Shown: piece by piece, positions 42,850-54,173 of the stretch
Layout of the letters: the number at the start of each line of letters is the position of its first letter
How positions within the stretch are numbered: position 1 is the first letter of the stretch
Source: Porphyra umbilicalis
Lineage: Eukaryota; Rhodophyta; Bangiophyceae; Bangiales; Bangiaceae
Reading direction: 5' to 3'
Length of the DNA: 64,000 nt
NCBI GenBank assembly: GCA_002049455.2
Contig: KV918796.1
Location: forward strand, 248,001 to 312,000
Translations under genes and position numbers: made by a program
Notes under the pieces: generated by a model
What the model was told of the DNA's origin: nothing
What the model saw: only the letters and a program-made list of their open reading frames with translations
Database searches by the model: none

Positions 42850-45400
42850 ATTGCGGGGGGGCTGCCGACGTACGTTGACTTCGCAGATGCTGTAGCGGCA
42901 GCCACCCCACAGAATTGGGGGCTGCAGGGGGCAACAGTGGGGTGGGCGGGGGCGGCCGGAGACGGCGGCGCTGGCGGAGGATTTGGAGGCAGAGGGCGGT
43001 GGGGGTAGTGGGGAAGGCGGGTGACGGCGGCGAAGGACGCAGGGCGGGAGCCCTTTGCGGCGGAGGGGGTGGCGAGGGATGGCGGCGGGGCAGTCGGGAC
43101 GGCGGAGGACGGTGACGGAAGCTGGGGGGCGGGCGAAGGCAGCAGACGGCGGTAGGGGCGGTGGCGGGCGCCGCGGCCGACGACGGCTGAGGTGGAGAGG
43201 GCCGCTGCGGCGAGGGCGGAGGCCTAACCTGGCGGCCGTGGCGTTGGCGGCAGACATGGTTGTGGAGGACGGCGGCGGGGGCGGCGGCGGCTGGTTGGGC
43301 GACAGCGGCCGCAGCGGCGGCGGCGGCGGCGGCGGCTTGTGGGGCAGCGGCCGATGGCGGTGGGCTGGCGGGGTGCGCAGCGGCGGTGGCTGGTGGCGGC
43401 GGGGATGCAGGGTGCGGCGGCAGCGGGGAAGGGGGCCATACACGGCGGAGTCGGCGGGAGCGGCGAGGGCAGCGACGGGAGACGGCAACGGCTGGGGCGG
43501 CCAGGATGGTGGCCGGCGACGGCGACGGGGGCCGCAGGGGCGGGGGTGGCGGTCAACGATGGCGGCGGAGACGACGAAGGTGGCGGAACGCAGTGACGGC
43601 GGGGGCGGCGACGGCAAGGTCGGCGGTTAGCGTCGGCTTGGGGGGGAGCGACGGCAGGGGCGGCCGTCTGTGGCGGCGCGGGGCGCGCACGGCTCCAGCG
43701 TGGACGGAGGCGGGGTCGGGGGCGGCTTCCGGCTGCGGCGACAACAGCCGGGACGGCTGTTGGCGGTGTCGGCGGGGGCAGCGACGACGGGTTCGGCGGT
43801 CAGCGGTGGCGGACGTGGCGGAGACGTTGAGGGCGGCTGTCAGCGGGGGCGGGCGGGGCGGTGACGGCTCGAGCGGCGGTTGGGCGGCGGCAGCCGACGG
43901 CAGTTCGGACGGCGGCGCCTAAGGAAGTGTGGCGGCTGTGGCGGAGGCGGCGGCGGTGCCCGCCGTCGGCGGCGACGGCAGCTGTGGTGGGAGCGGCGAC
44001 AACGGGGACGGGAGCGGAGAAGGGGTTGGCGGTCGACGGGGCCGGCGGTCGGCGGGGGTTGTGGCTGCGGCAGTCGTCGGCGGCCGGGGGGGGCGCGACA
44101 GCGGGGTCGGCGGTCGGAGGCGGCGGCGGGGAAGGCGAGCGGCAACAGTCGGGCCGGTGGCGTCGGTTCTCGGCAGCGCCGGGGGCGCCGGCGGGCGCGG
44201 CGACGGCGGGGGTGGCCGTCGCCAACGGCGTGGAGTGCAGCGGTGGCACGGACGGCGGTCGACCGAAGCGGCGGTCTGCGGGGACGGCGGCGGCGACGGT
44301 CGGCAGCGGCAGGGGAGGCAGCGACGGCGGGGCCGACGGTGGGAGCGGCAGCGGGGAGACCAGCATAAAAGCCGGCGCTGGTCGCGGCGGCGCCGGTGGT
44401 CGCCAGCGGCGGGGGCGAGCACGGCGACGGCGAAAGCGGCGGCGGCCTCAGGCGGTATGGGCAGGGGAAGCGGGGGCGGCCGTTGACGGCAACTGTAAGG
44501 TGTTTAGCCGTGGCGGCGGCCGCGAACACCGGCGGTGGCGGTCGACGGTGGCAGGGGCGGCGGGGGAGGCGCGGATGGTAGCTGGCGGTGGCGGCGGTGA
44601 GGGCGGCGGGGGTGGCGGCTGCGAGCGGCGGCGGCGGGGGAGGCGGAGAAGACGGGGGCTGCGGTCCGAGGTTGCGACAGGGGGGGCGATTGGCGACGGT
44701 TAAGGACGGGGGAGGCGGCCGTCGGCGGCGGCGGCGAAGGCGGTGACGGCGGGGGCGACGGTCGCCGACGGCGGGGACGCGGGCGGGGTGTCAGCGGCAA
44801 ACGGCGCCGGCGGCCGACAGCGGCGGGGGCGGGGACGGCGGCGGCGGGAATGGCGGCGGCAGCAGGCGGAATGGGCAGGCGATGCTAAAGCGCCCGACGA
44901 CGGCGACGGCGGCAGAGTCAGCGGAGGCGACGGCGGCGGACACCGCCGGTGGCGGCCGACGGCGGCGGGGGCGGCGCGGGAGCGGCGGCCGGCGCGTGGC
45001 GGCGGCGGTAGTGAGGGCGGCGGTGGTAGCGGTTGCGGACGGCGGCGGTTGACGCGGAGGCGGTGGCCGACGTCGGTTGCGAAGAGGGGGCGGCGGTCTC
45101 GAGGGCGGCGGGGCCGGCGACTACCGACAGCCGCGAGGGCTGCGGCATCCGGGGGGGGGCGCGGCCGACGGCGGTGGGGGCGGCCAGGACGGCAGGGGTT
45201 GCGGTGGGCTGGGTGGGGGCGACTGCCGTGGGCGCGCGGGGGTGGCGTGCGTGGTGCCAGCGGTGGTGAGGGCGGCCATGGGCGCTGCCGTACGCCACCG
45301 CCACTGCCGATCGGTGCGGCGGGGGTGGTGCGGGCGCGCACCGGCGGTGACGGGCACGCGTGGCGGCCTGAGCGGCCCCGTAGCCTGAGGAGGGCCTGAC
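42850..45400. repeat. 2.5-kb G-rich low-complexity block (GGCGGC/GACGGC-type)
   Basis: The plus strand is dominated by GGCGGCGG, GACGGCGG and GGGGGCGG words with almost no long T runs, so all frames stay open as Gly/Arg or Pro/Ala strings. Two stretches about 0.42 kb apart (around 44451-44660 and 44870-45060) match loosely in order (AGGCGG(T/A)ATGGGCAGG, then ACACCGG/ACACCGC CGGTGGCGG). The block may therefore be a decayed long-period tandem repeat. G-quadruplex-prone on the plus strand. Confidence 0.65.
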
Positions 45401-45739
45401 GCGGGGCCGCTGGGAGCAGCCCTGCCTCGTGTGCCCCCTCATTCGCTCAGATCCACTTGCTTTTCTAGTGTCAGAGGGATCGCGTCGTGTGTCTGACGCG
45501 CCCGAAAGCACGTTCGGCCACGCGCCACCGCATGTGGGATACGTGACACGCTCCAACGATCGGGACCCTTGGGCCGAACTGACACGCGGCCGTCCAGTTC
45601 CGAGAGGTACCATATTCCATTGGTGGGTAGCTGTCGAAACAAAAATATGATAAATCGGGCAATCTGAGGACAATATGAAGTGCCACTTGTCACTCATTTA
45701 ACCCCGTGAAAATGCGATGGACCAATCAGAGCACAGTAC

Positions 45740-45810
45740 CCGTTGGCCTTAGGGCCAACGAGTTGCCAACGGAGGCTCCGTTGGCAACTCGCTGGCCCCG
45801 GGGCCAACGG
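45740..45810. repeat. near-perfect 35-bp inverted repeat (hairpin) in a CCAACG-rich island
   Basis: The arms 45740-45774 and 45776-45810 are reverse complements apart from three mismatches, around a single central base. Each arm itself contains nested CGTTGG...CCAACG palindromes. CCAACG/CGTTGG words continue to about 45980. A CCAAT word lies just before it (45722). It may be a small fold-back element or a structured transcript end. Confidence 0.8.
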
Positions 45811-46110
45811 CTCCGACCCCGAATCGGGCGCAAGTACATTCGCGTTTTAACTCGCTTGACCTCCGTTGGCAACGCCGCGTGCACGTTCGACATTGTCGCC
45901 CGCCCCGAGAACTGGCCAACGGCGAATTTGAGACACGTTTCTGCAACGTGTGCCCAATATGGCGTTGGCCCGACATTGGTGGGAATGCTCCTATGTGCCC
46001 TCTTCTAGTGCCATTGTCCGCTGGGCGAGCACAAGCTTGGCGGCCGGACGCAGTTGGTATACTCGAAGTTCTACTGCAACGTGGTTGCTGCGTAGGTACA
46101 CGCCCTGCAG

Positions 46111-46272
46111 GTGGAGAAGACCTCCGTTCGCTTGAACGAGGACACCCTCCGTCAGTTTGAAAATCTGGACACGTCCAATTTGCGGGACGCGCCCATCGAA
46201 GCTGCGTACGCCTTATATGGAAAGATGCGCCGGGCCGTGGAGGTGCTCCCTTGGGAGGTAGTCGTTAAGAGC
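46111..46272 (+). CDS. isolated exon-like segment (54 codons)
   Basis: CCCTGCAG|GTGGAG gives an acceptor-like boundary. The frame then reads VEKTSVRLNEDTLRQFENLD, TSNLRDAPIEAAYALYGKMR and RAVEVLPWEVVVKS, with even codon use and a charged helical composition quite unlike the GC artefacts nearby. A GT at 46273 and a T-rich stretch ending TTTCCAG at 46365 would make a 93-nt phase-0 intron. No matching exons were located up- or downstream, and I do not recognise the family. It may be a captured exon or a gene remnant beside the repeat. Confidence 0.3.
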
Positions 46273-46911
46273 GTTGTCCCTGTCTTCGGGCTCGTGCCCT
46301 TCTTGTGTCGATGTTTCTTCTTTTGCTTGTCTTTGTCGTTTCACATGTTATCGCCGACTTTCCAGGTTCCTTTTGGTCGTCATATCGATGAAGCAACTGG
46401 CACGCCAGCATGGCCCATAGCGTGGGAGTCGTATCACTTGCACTTGGCGATAAGCGTACTTGGTACTATAAACATGCGCGCACAGCCGTTGCGTACCAAC
46501 TGGTGCTTGTCCATTGTGGGATGACTACGTTTGCTTTCTCCGTGGTCGTGACCACACGCCGAAGAAGCGAGTCCAAATTCTGTACCGGGGGTACCAGAAA
46601 CCCATTTTGAAGGACGGGTGTAGTAGGGTCATCTATTTTTTTGTGTCGGCTGCGCGGATTCCGGCCACACATATGTGAACGGGCCGTACTCACGATTCAC
46701 GTGAGGAGGACTGAGGCCACTAGACAGGAATCACATTTCTATCTGCAGGCTTTGTACTTAAGTCCGATCATGAGACAGTGGCGTGAATAACTCCGTCCGC
46801 GGTGACGTGCACGTGTTGGATGGTGGGCAGCTATGTAGACTTTATGCCGATGTTGGTTAAAGAAGTGAGCCCGGCTTGTTGTCGACTGTGTCGTGTCGCT
46901 ATTTTCCAGGA

Positions 46912-49900
46912 TTACCCCGGTACACGCTTCTTCTTTCGTCGAAGGAAACGCACGAGCATGTTGCGGAGGAGGTTTTCAAGGGGCTCCAAGGTACCGTCCT
47001 TCGACCCGTCGTCGAACCAGCGCACCTTGGCGTTGAGGGTATCGCCTGTCTGGCGTAAGCCCAAGAGCTTGTCAATCACATACACGTCTGCCGTCGCCGG
47101 GGGTTGCTTGGGTTCGTTGATACCGTGTTGTAAGGTGTGGGGCACCGTGTCCATCGTCGTTGGACGCGGAGCTGCGGTCACATGGTCACTGCTGACGCGC
47201 TTTTCCTCTTCGACTACGTTTATGTCGAACGTGGTGGCGTCAGCATCTAGAACCACGAACGGGCCAATGGCTTTGCTTTTCAGCTTATGTCGCCGGTTGT
47301 GGTTGGTCGTGTACACGTAGTCGCCAATTTTGACATCCGCGTTGCGGGTCGCTACCGGGTGGTCGAAGTTACGTTTGTCACGATGTGGCGTCTTACGGAA
47401 GGCCTCGACTACTACAGGGATCTGCCGGCCAAGGCGGGCCAGGAACCTGCGTTTGTGAGCCTGGGTTGACCCATCATTGAGAGTGCCCTTATTGGCCAAT
47501 GGTGGGCCCAGGGGCATGTTGCAAACCGTCAGGTTGAGTATCCGTTTTGAGATATCAAGCTGAGCGATGCCCGTCGAACAGTGCGGTTGGCTGTTATATG
47601 CCACGGTGATTACCGGAATCCGCCCGTCCCATCGTGATGGGTTACTAGCAACGTACTGTCGCAGTTGAGTTGCGTTTGTACGATTGTGCCGTTCGACGTG
47701 CCCGTTCCGTTAGGGTTGGTACGCAGTGGTGCGGACTGTCTAGATGTCCAGAGTCTTCATCACGGCAATGAAAAGGTTCGACATGAACTGGGGTCCTTGA
47801 TCCGAGAGGATACGGTCCAAAGGCCCGTCGGCGGACACCCATGCGTCGATATTGGCTGACGCCACGTACATGGCCGTGATTCTTCGTAAAGCGACGCTGT
47901 TGGTGAGGTTGGCGAAACGGTCAGTGATGACCCGGATGAAGCGATTGGCTTTCTTGGAGGCCGGTGGGGGCCCAAAGATGTCGACGGAGAACTCTGTGAG
48001 GTGTTTTGTGGCGTTGAAGAAGGTCAGGGGCGTGCCGTATTGCCGTAAGGCAAGGCGGTTTTGTGCACACATTGTGCTCTTTGTGATGGTAGTGCGGATG
48101 TTGGTCACATCTGAAGGCCAATAATATGTCTTACGTATAGTGCAATTCATCCCGTTCATACCAGGATGGGCCGCCACAGTTGCATGGTGCTCGAGGGTCA
48201 AGACGCGTTCGCGAATACGCTTAGAATAGCTAGCTGGTTGCTTCAGAGCGTCCGGCGGTACATAGCGTGATGCTCATTGCGGAACAAGGCCTTTGCCATT
48301 CCGCGCATGACACGTTTGGTCATTTCGATACATTCGTCGTCCGCTTGCTGGGCTTCGACAACGTCGCCGAGTTCCACCGGTTTGGATGTGTCGGTACCCG
48401 TGCACGTCTTCGAAATCAAGCCGTCGGCCGTCTCGGCCAATGCAAGACAAGTTATGTCGTCGTGGATATCTTCTATCAGCGCCACCGTGGAGGCGCGTGA
48501 CTGGCAGTCGGGCAAGTGGTTCGATGCACCCGGTTTGTAAACCATGTCCAATGTGTAATCAGAGAGGCGCAGTTTCCACCTCATCAAGCGCCCTCCTGAG
48601 GCGGTCTTGCTGTAGATCCAGCTTAGAGCTTAGTGATCCGTGCAGATGAGGAACCGTTGTCCTTCAAGGAAGTGCCTTAGTTCGAGAACTGCCCAGACAA
48701 CGCCGAGGCATTCGCGCGTCGTGGTGAATTAGTTCTGCTCGGCAGCAGTGATTCCCCGGCACCAATATTTGACAGGATCAAGAAAATCACCCGGCTCCTC
48801 TGGTAGAAGGATACATCCGACTTGGTCGGCGCATGCGTCTACATAAACGACGAGCTTCCTGTTGGCCTTGGGCAACACCAGTACAGGTGGGCACAACAGT
48901 GCGCTACGAAGGTTCTCAAATGCAGCGACGGCCGCGTCAGTGGGTGTCGGTAGATCCGGTGGGATCTTGACACTTTTCAGGGCGTTCAGGAGCTTCGCCT
49001 GCTTGGTAAAGTCCTTGCCAAAGCGACGATAAACATTGCACATACCCAAGAAGCTTTTCAGCGGGGTCTTAGTCGAGGAGAACTTCGCATGCTACAGAGC
49101 ATCAACGTCCTTGTTATGGATGTGGCTTTATTCCGGGCGGACGATGTGTTCAAGGTACTCGACCTCGTCGGAGAACCACGTGCACTTTTCCAACTTCAGG
49201 GTAACTCCGGCTTCGCTGAGGCGGTGCAACACCGTGTCAACATCTTTGATGTGTTGTTCCGCGTTCGCGGAGAAGAAAATGACATCGTTCAAGTAGAAAA
49301 GGCATATCTGTCACTTCAAGCCACATAGGATGATATCCAAAGCTCGATGGAAGGTTTCAGGTGCATTTTTCAAACCCAAGGGTATGTATAACCAGTGGTA
49401 TATACCACAGTGCGTAGTGAACGCCGGCTTCTCTTGATTTCCTTTGCGCAGTGGCACCTGCCAATACTCCGCGGTGCAGTGGAGAGACAAGAACACTCGA
49501 ACGTCTCCCGAGGAGTCAAGGCAATTTTCCATTCGAGGTGAAGAACACGCATCCGTCTTAGCAATGTTGTTCAGCCTACCATAGTCGACACAGAATTGGG
49601 CCTTGACGGTCCTCCTTGGCAAGATGACCACGGGGCTGGCCCGAGCGCTGTGGCTAGATGCAATGGCATTGAGCTTCAACATTCTTTTGATCTGGTCCGA
49701 GATGACTTGGCGTTCGAACGGCCCGGCTCGGTAGGGTTGTGTCCGTATGAATAGAGCGTCTGAGGGGGTGACAATGGCGTGCTCCGTTGCACCGATGACG
49801 CTTAGCGTTCCGTCCCACATGGACGAATGAGTCTTGAGCATGTCGCGAATCTGCTTGTGCACGAACTTGGGGGCCTCAGTGAGGTCTGGGTCCTGGAGTG

Positions 49901-49950
49901 TATGACGACTAATGTCAGCCGCTGAGGTCCCAGTTCCATCCTCGGGACTG
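46912..49950 (-). mobile_element. older Ty3/gypsy chromovirus fossil (reverse transcriptase to chromodomain)
   Basis: Minus-strand pol remnants in the canonical order. Reverse transcriptase (about 49900-48750) is marked by FCVDYGRLNNIAKTD, IYHWLYIPLGLKNAPETFHR and VVYVDACADQVGCILLPEE at the RNase H start. The end of RNase H (about 48590-48450) is marked by DMVYKPGASNHLPDCQSR. Integrase (about 48200-47740) is marked by EFSVDIFGPP and ILSDQGPQFMSNLF. A C-terminal region (about 47350-46930) ends in a chromodomain-like YVIDKLLGLRQTGDTLNAKV. It is broken, with roughly five or six breaks, and so older than the copy at 19855. A GC-rich stretch adjoins its 5' side (about 49960-50290) and differs in composition, perhaps a separate insertion. 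No LTRs were identified. Confidence 0.8.
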
Positions 49951-51192
49951 TTGTTATCCCGGACTGCCCCGTGCTTCCGATGGCGGCCCAGGGCGCGCCC
50001 CAACGAGCCGCGGATGGCCGCCCACGCGGCGGGCCCTCGTGCGCGGGCGTGGGTCGGGGGGCGGATGGTGCTGCAGGCCCACCCGAGCGGAGGGTGTGCC
50101 GGAAATCGCCCTGGGAGGTGCATTTGAGGCTCCATGAATGACCTGCTCTGCGACACGGCCCCGCGCCGTGCCGCCTTCAAGGCGTGCCACACCGAAACGG
50201 GAACGGGGCCTCGTGTGTGCCCCCGTGCCTGCGAGATCCCCACCTTGTGGAAGCTGCTGCGGTATCAGCCGCTCCACGCTTCACGTGAGGCTGCCATACG
50301 ACTGGTTTGAGGGAGGGTGCGGGCCTAGCACCGACAGGGACCAAAGCAATCAGATCATTGGCCGGATGACCCCTGGCGATGATGGATCCGCCTCCCTTCC
50401 AACATATCTTTGAACATTTCCAGCAGCCCATGATATAGCTTCCATGTGGTTGGAACGTTCAAATATTTCTCATTACATGCACACGGATCACGTGGTTGAT
50501 TGCGCGACCGCGCCGATACTGTCGCGCGGGCCCACCGACACTGTCCGTTTCGACGATTGCGGCAGTTATGGTTCAGAGCAAGCCAACGCCGTCACCAGCA
50601 AAGGCGCTGTCCGCCATTCGTTCTGAAAGCATTCAAATCGAAGCATCTGTTGGACCGCACGGTGCCTGCCGTGAATGCGTCTTGACAGCGCATTGCAGCA
50701 GCGCACCGTTCTCAGGGTCCTCGACCGAGAGCCGCGGCTCTGCGCTGTCGCGTGAGGCTCTCCGTCTGTTACTAGTTCGCCAGGCTTCTTCTCAAACTGA
50801 AATTCTTCTGCACCGTGCCAGCCGGGCGACCACTTCATGAAGGTCCGTGGCGCTTTCTTTCAGACTTGTGAGCCTCACTTTTAGTGTATTTACTCAGATG
50901 CCAAAAGTTTGCAGAGACGATTGGAACGTTTCGACCCGTTTTTGTCCAGATTGCAGACTTTTCTTCGCTCCGTCCCTGACCTCGTCATTGCTTGGATATT
51001 TGTCCGATTTTTGAACACTTTGCGGTCCACGTTGCTAGGCACGCTTCCCCCATCTCCTTTCACCCTTACTGAACCTTGTAGCCTCCGTTATCGATAATTC
51101 CGAGACAGCGGAGGGCTACAATTTGATGAGAAAAATGGGAGGACGCTCAGCGTCCTCCACTTAAGCAAACGTGACATATTTCATTCAGGGTT
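49951..51192. other. no supported gene
   Basis: 49960-50290 is strongly GC-rich, and the rest is AT-richer with no coding signal. The sharp composition change suggests at least one insertion boundary near 50290. Confidence 0.45.
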
Positions 51193-51996
51193 TCAGAACT
51201 TGGGGGAGACGGTGTCGCGTGTGCTCTCAGTTTTGGCCGTCACCACCAGCTCGACGCAGTTCCACTTGTTGAGGAGCAGAGTAAATCCGCCAGAGGGGGA
51301 CGATTGAGCCATCGCCGTGGCACATTCGTGCATTTTCCGACGTGAAAACAATAGGCTCTGCATGAAAACGGGGTTCGACACACCCAGATTTGGCCATCGT
51401 CATCAGTACGGCCGAGTTCCTCGGCTGGATCAGGGGTCAGAAACGGCCTCTTACAGTACAGGTCAGATGCTGGGCAGCGATCAGCCTGATACAGCGCGGC
51501 CCCGCAGAACGCCTGGGGTAAGCCACAAAGGTAGCACCCTACCCAGGCCATCATGTCTAACAGCTGCGAAGTAGTTTTTCACATATTCGGACGACATCCT
51601 GTTTCCGAGCAAGAAGAAACCCCACAACAAATATGAGCTAAATACAATGATCACAACAGAAGGCGTGTCAGGCATGCCTGCCGCGGCCGCGCCCGCACGG
51701 ATAGACGAGCCCTCCGTGGCGGGTACAAGAGCCCCACGGAGAGAGGGGCTCACCACACCGCCGTTGGTGGGGTCGGCCTCCATTGTCGTGGTAGGAAGAG
51801 ATGCACCAGGGGTATTGAGGTGTCGGGGGCGCGTAGGGGGGGTTGCGGTGTGGAGAATAGCGCGGTGGAACAAGATCGGGTCAGCGCGGTACGGACGGTC
51901 AGCTGTCGAGAGCGTGCGCAGTGCTGCCGTCGCTCGCCGTCCACAGGTCGCTGGCGGCCGCTTGCCGGCAGCAGAAATCTCCGAATAAGCTCCCAT
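51193..51996 (-). CDS. possible small membrane-protein gene in pieces
   Basis: ATG at 51996. The first frame (to 51481) ends with a clear hydrophobic segment (SVVIIVFSSYLLWGFFLLGN) followed by RMSSEYVKNYFAAVRHDGLG. Further along the same strand, other frames read MAWVGCYLCGLPQAFCGAAL with several cysteine pairs, and SGGFTLLLNKWNCVELVVTA near 51250. These pieces have protein-like composition but lie in different frames, so introns or decay must be assumed. No family is recognised and no splice sites were assigned. Confidence 0.25.
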
Positions 51997-52243
51997 GACG
52001 ACTAAAGTATATTAAAATCCTTAAACTACGTACCAACGTCCTAACTATTCGTGCAACAAGACACATGACATCAAGGAACGGAGGCCGTTTGCGGAGTCAT
52101 TTGTAGGGGCTACTTGCTCTGGACGCACTCGAAGATTGTCCCGGTGGACAATCGACCCACCCGAAGATTGTCCTCCGGGACAATCTTCGAGTGCGACGAA
52201 CTGCGGGGCGGCCCTGTACTGTAACGGAGCAATAGGGCACACA

Positions 52244-52390
52244 TACAGCCGTTGTGCGAAAAGTTCCGCACTACAACTGTCCCCGAAGTGAGTCAGTGTT
52301 CCAAATCGGCCTCTGCGGGGTCATAGAGCCCGATTTGGAACTCTTTGGCAACAGTTGGCGTGCAGGATCTTTTGGGGAAACGGCCGTGAA
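52244..52390. mobile_element. 147-bp fold-back MITE, copy 1
   Basis: The left arm begins TACAGCCGTT and contains GTTCCAAATCGGCCTCTGCG. The right arm is its reverse complement and ends AACGGCCGTGAA. The centre has GGGGTCATAG. It matches the copy at 54027-54173 in length and in most of its sequence, which establishes the family. Confidence 0.75.
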
Positions 52391-52429
52391 GGCGCAATAA
52401 ACAGAAAACATCGAAAGCTCATGCAGCAT

Positions 52430-53018
52430 TGAGGCACTTTCACAAACTGTCAAGTTTAAACGAAACTGTCATCTGGCAGAACTCCCCTCATATGCATCGC
52501 CAGGGGGGGTGGTCCGCACTCACAGGGCCATAGAGGCCGATTCTGAGGACGCTCCGATACGGCCCTACAACAGCGACATACGCATGTAGAAACGGAAAAC
52601 AAAGCCAGGCCCTGTGAGAAGAGGTCACAAGGATGCATCCCAGGGAGTGGGTGTCTCTGAGGGCGCTTCCTTCATCTTGATTGACGGCATTAAAAAAGCG
52701 CTCGATTTGACTCGCCTCAGAGGTGCGTTCAGGGGGATCGAGCCGAGAACTTATTGGATGTCGTCAAAGAAGATGAAGAAAACGCTCTCAGAGACACCCA
52801 CTCCCTGAGATGCATCCTTGTGACCTCTTCTCACAGGGCCTGGCTTTGTTTTCCGTTTCTACATGCATATGTCGCCGTTGTAGGGCCGTATCGGAGCGTC
52901 CTCAGAATCGGCCTCTATGGCCCTGTGAGTGCGGACCACCCCCCCTGGCGATGCATCTGAGGGGGGTTCTGCCAGATGACAGTTTCGTTTAAACTTGACA
53001 GTTTGTGAAAGTGCCTCA
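52430..53018. repeat. 589-bp inverted repeat with ~260-bp arms
   Basis: The left arm starts GAGGCACTTTCACAAACTG and the right arm ends CAGTTTGTGAAAGTGCCTC. Matching words continue inward through GGATGCATCC and GGGAGTGGGTGTCTCTGAG to a loop around 52693-52750. Arms are highly similar, enough that both strands encode the same 60-residue frame (MHPCDLFSQGLALFSVSTC at 52638 on minus and 52810 on plus). It is most likely a fold-back transposon or a deletion derivative with long terminal inverted repeats. It sits between the two 147-bp elements. Confidence 0.85.
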
Positions 53019-53025
53019 TCGTTGA

Positions 53026-53054
53026 CCACATCATGTGGTGTGCCATGATGGCAC
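53026..53054. repeat. two adjacent short palindromes
   Basis: CCACATCATGTGG (53026-53038) and GTGCCATGATGGCAC (53040-53054) are near-perfect palindromes with odd centres. They lie just outside the right end of the 589-bp inverted repeat and may be a remnant of a flanking element end. Confidence 0.55.
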
Positions 53055-54026
53055 ACTGCGCTACGCCAATAGCTTCATGTTCATATTGTTCTTGCTCCAC
53101 GCCGCTCCCAAGTTCTTTTTCTCTGAGTTTCTTTGTAGTCAGAGGCTGGATTGCTCATGTGCGCGCCCGGCTAGAGTGCGTGCGCGTGTGCTCGTTCTCC
53201 CCCGCAGTAGCTAGACGCAGATGAGAGAAGGGCAAAACGCTCTGTCTTCTCCCCTGCGCCTGGGGCTAGCCCCCGAGGCGCGTCCTTATTTACCCTCTCA
53301 GGCGGCGCCCGCTCTCCTCACGGCACCCCGCCCCCTACCCACACTCCCCCAGCACGCCCTGCCCGCACGCCCCGTGCGGGCTCACTCTCCCCGGTGCGGG
53401 CCCCCACGCCCGTCCCGGTTTGCATCCCGCCAGGAGCGGTGCCCAGGCAAGGGCGCCGCTGCCCGCGTGAAGCCGTTCCGCGTCCGCCCCCCCGCGCCTG
53501 CCAGGACTCCCCCACATCCCGGCAGGCGGCGACCCCACGTCGTCGGCGCGGCTGGCCACTCAGCCCGGCCGCCTGCCGTAAGTCGCGGCTGCCATGGGTT
53601 TCCCCGAGACGGGGACACCCACGGCGGCCGCCACCTGCCGGAGGACTTGACCGGGGTGCCGTGGACGCGGGGAGCACTTAGTAGTTGCTCCCCCCGCCCC
53701 CACAACATTCTTCGTCAACAAGGAGGCTGGAAAAAGGCACCCGCCATGGTTGCGACGTGCACCCACCGCATGGCGCGCGGTGGCTTGTTGCCTCACCGAT
53801 GAAGGGCGGAGGGTGCTGTGCAAGCGCGACGGCCCGGTGACGTCGGCGCGGGTCCGACCCCGGTGGGTGGCCCCCGGAGCCGAGTTCGATTGTAACGCAC
53901 GGGTCTGGCAGTACTCACTCGCCAGGGACAGCACCCTGCTAGCGGTCAAACCGTGAAGGTTGGCTGGCAGGCGGCACGGTGCCTTGCCGTACCGGGCGTA
54001 CAGCGTACATGGCGTGAGCGACGCCA
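53055..54026. other. GC-rich segment without recognised gene
   Basis: A plus-strand frame (53221-53802, 193 codons) is Pro/Arg/Ala-rich with no domain. The segment 53215-53950 has sharper GC content than its flanks and could be an LTR-like or inserted piece. I found no terminal repeats to prove it. Confidence 0.35.
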
Positions 54027-54173
54027 TACAGTCGTTCTCTCAAGAGTCCCGCACTCCAACAGGTGCAAAAGAGTTCCAAATCGGCCTCTACGACCCCGCA
54101 GTACGACCCCGCAGAGGCCGATATGAAACTCTTGTAACAGTTGGAGTGCGGGATTTTTGGGAGAACGGCTGTA
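54027..54173. mobile_element. 147-bp fold-back MITE, copy 2, with possible TA target duplication
   Basis: Ends are TACAGTCGTTCTC and GAGAACGGCTGTA. Arms carry CCCGCACTCCAACAG and GAGTTCCAAATCGGCCTCT, and the centre is ACCCCGCAGTACGACCCCGC. The outer TA on both sides followed by CAG fits a Tc1/mariner-type MITE with TA duplication. Same length and sequence family as 52244-52390. Confidence 0.75.

Noticed and set aside
42763-45357. Long Pro/Ala-rich minus-strand and Gly-rich plus-strand frames
   Set aside because: They are products of the G-rich low-complexity block; no domain, no codon signal.
53870-53900. tRNA-like GAGTTCGATTGTAAC word
   Set aside because: No matching acceptor or anticodon stem could be built around it.
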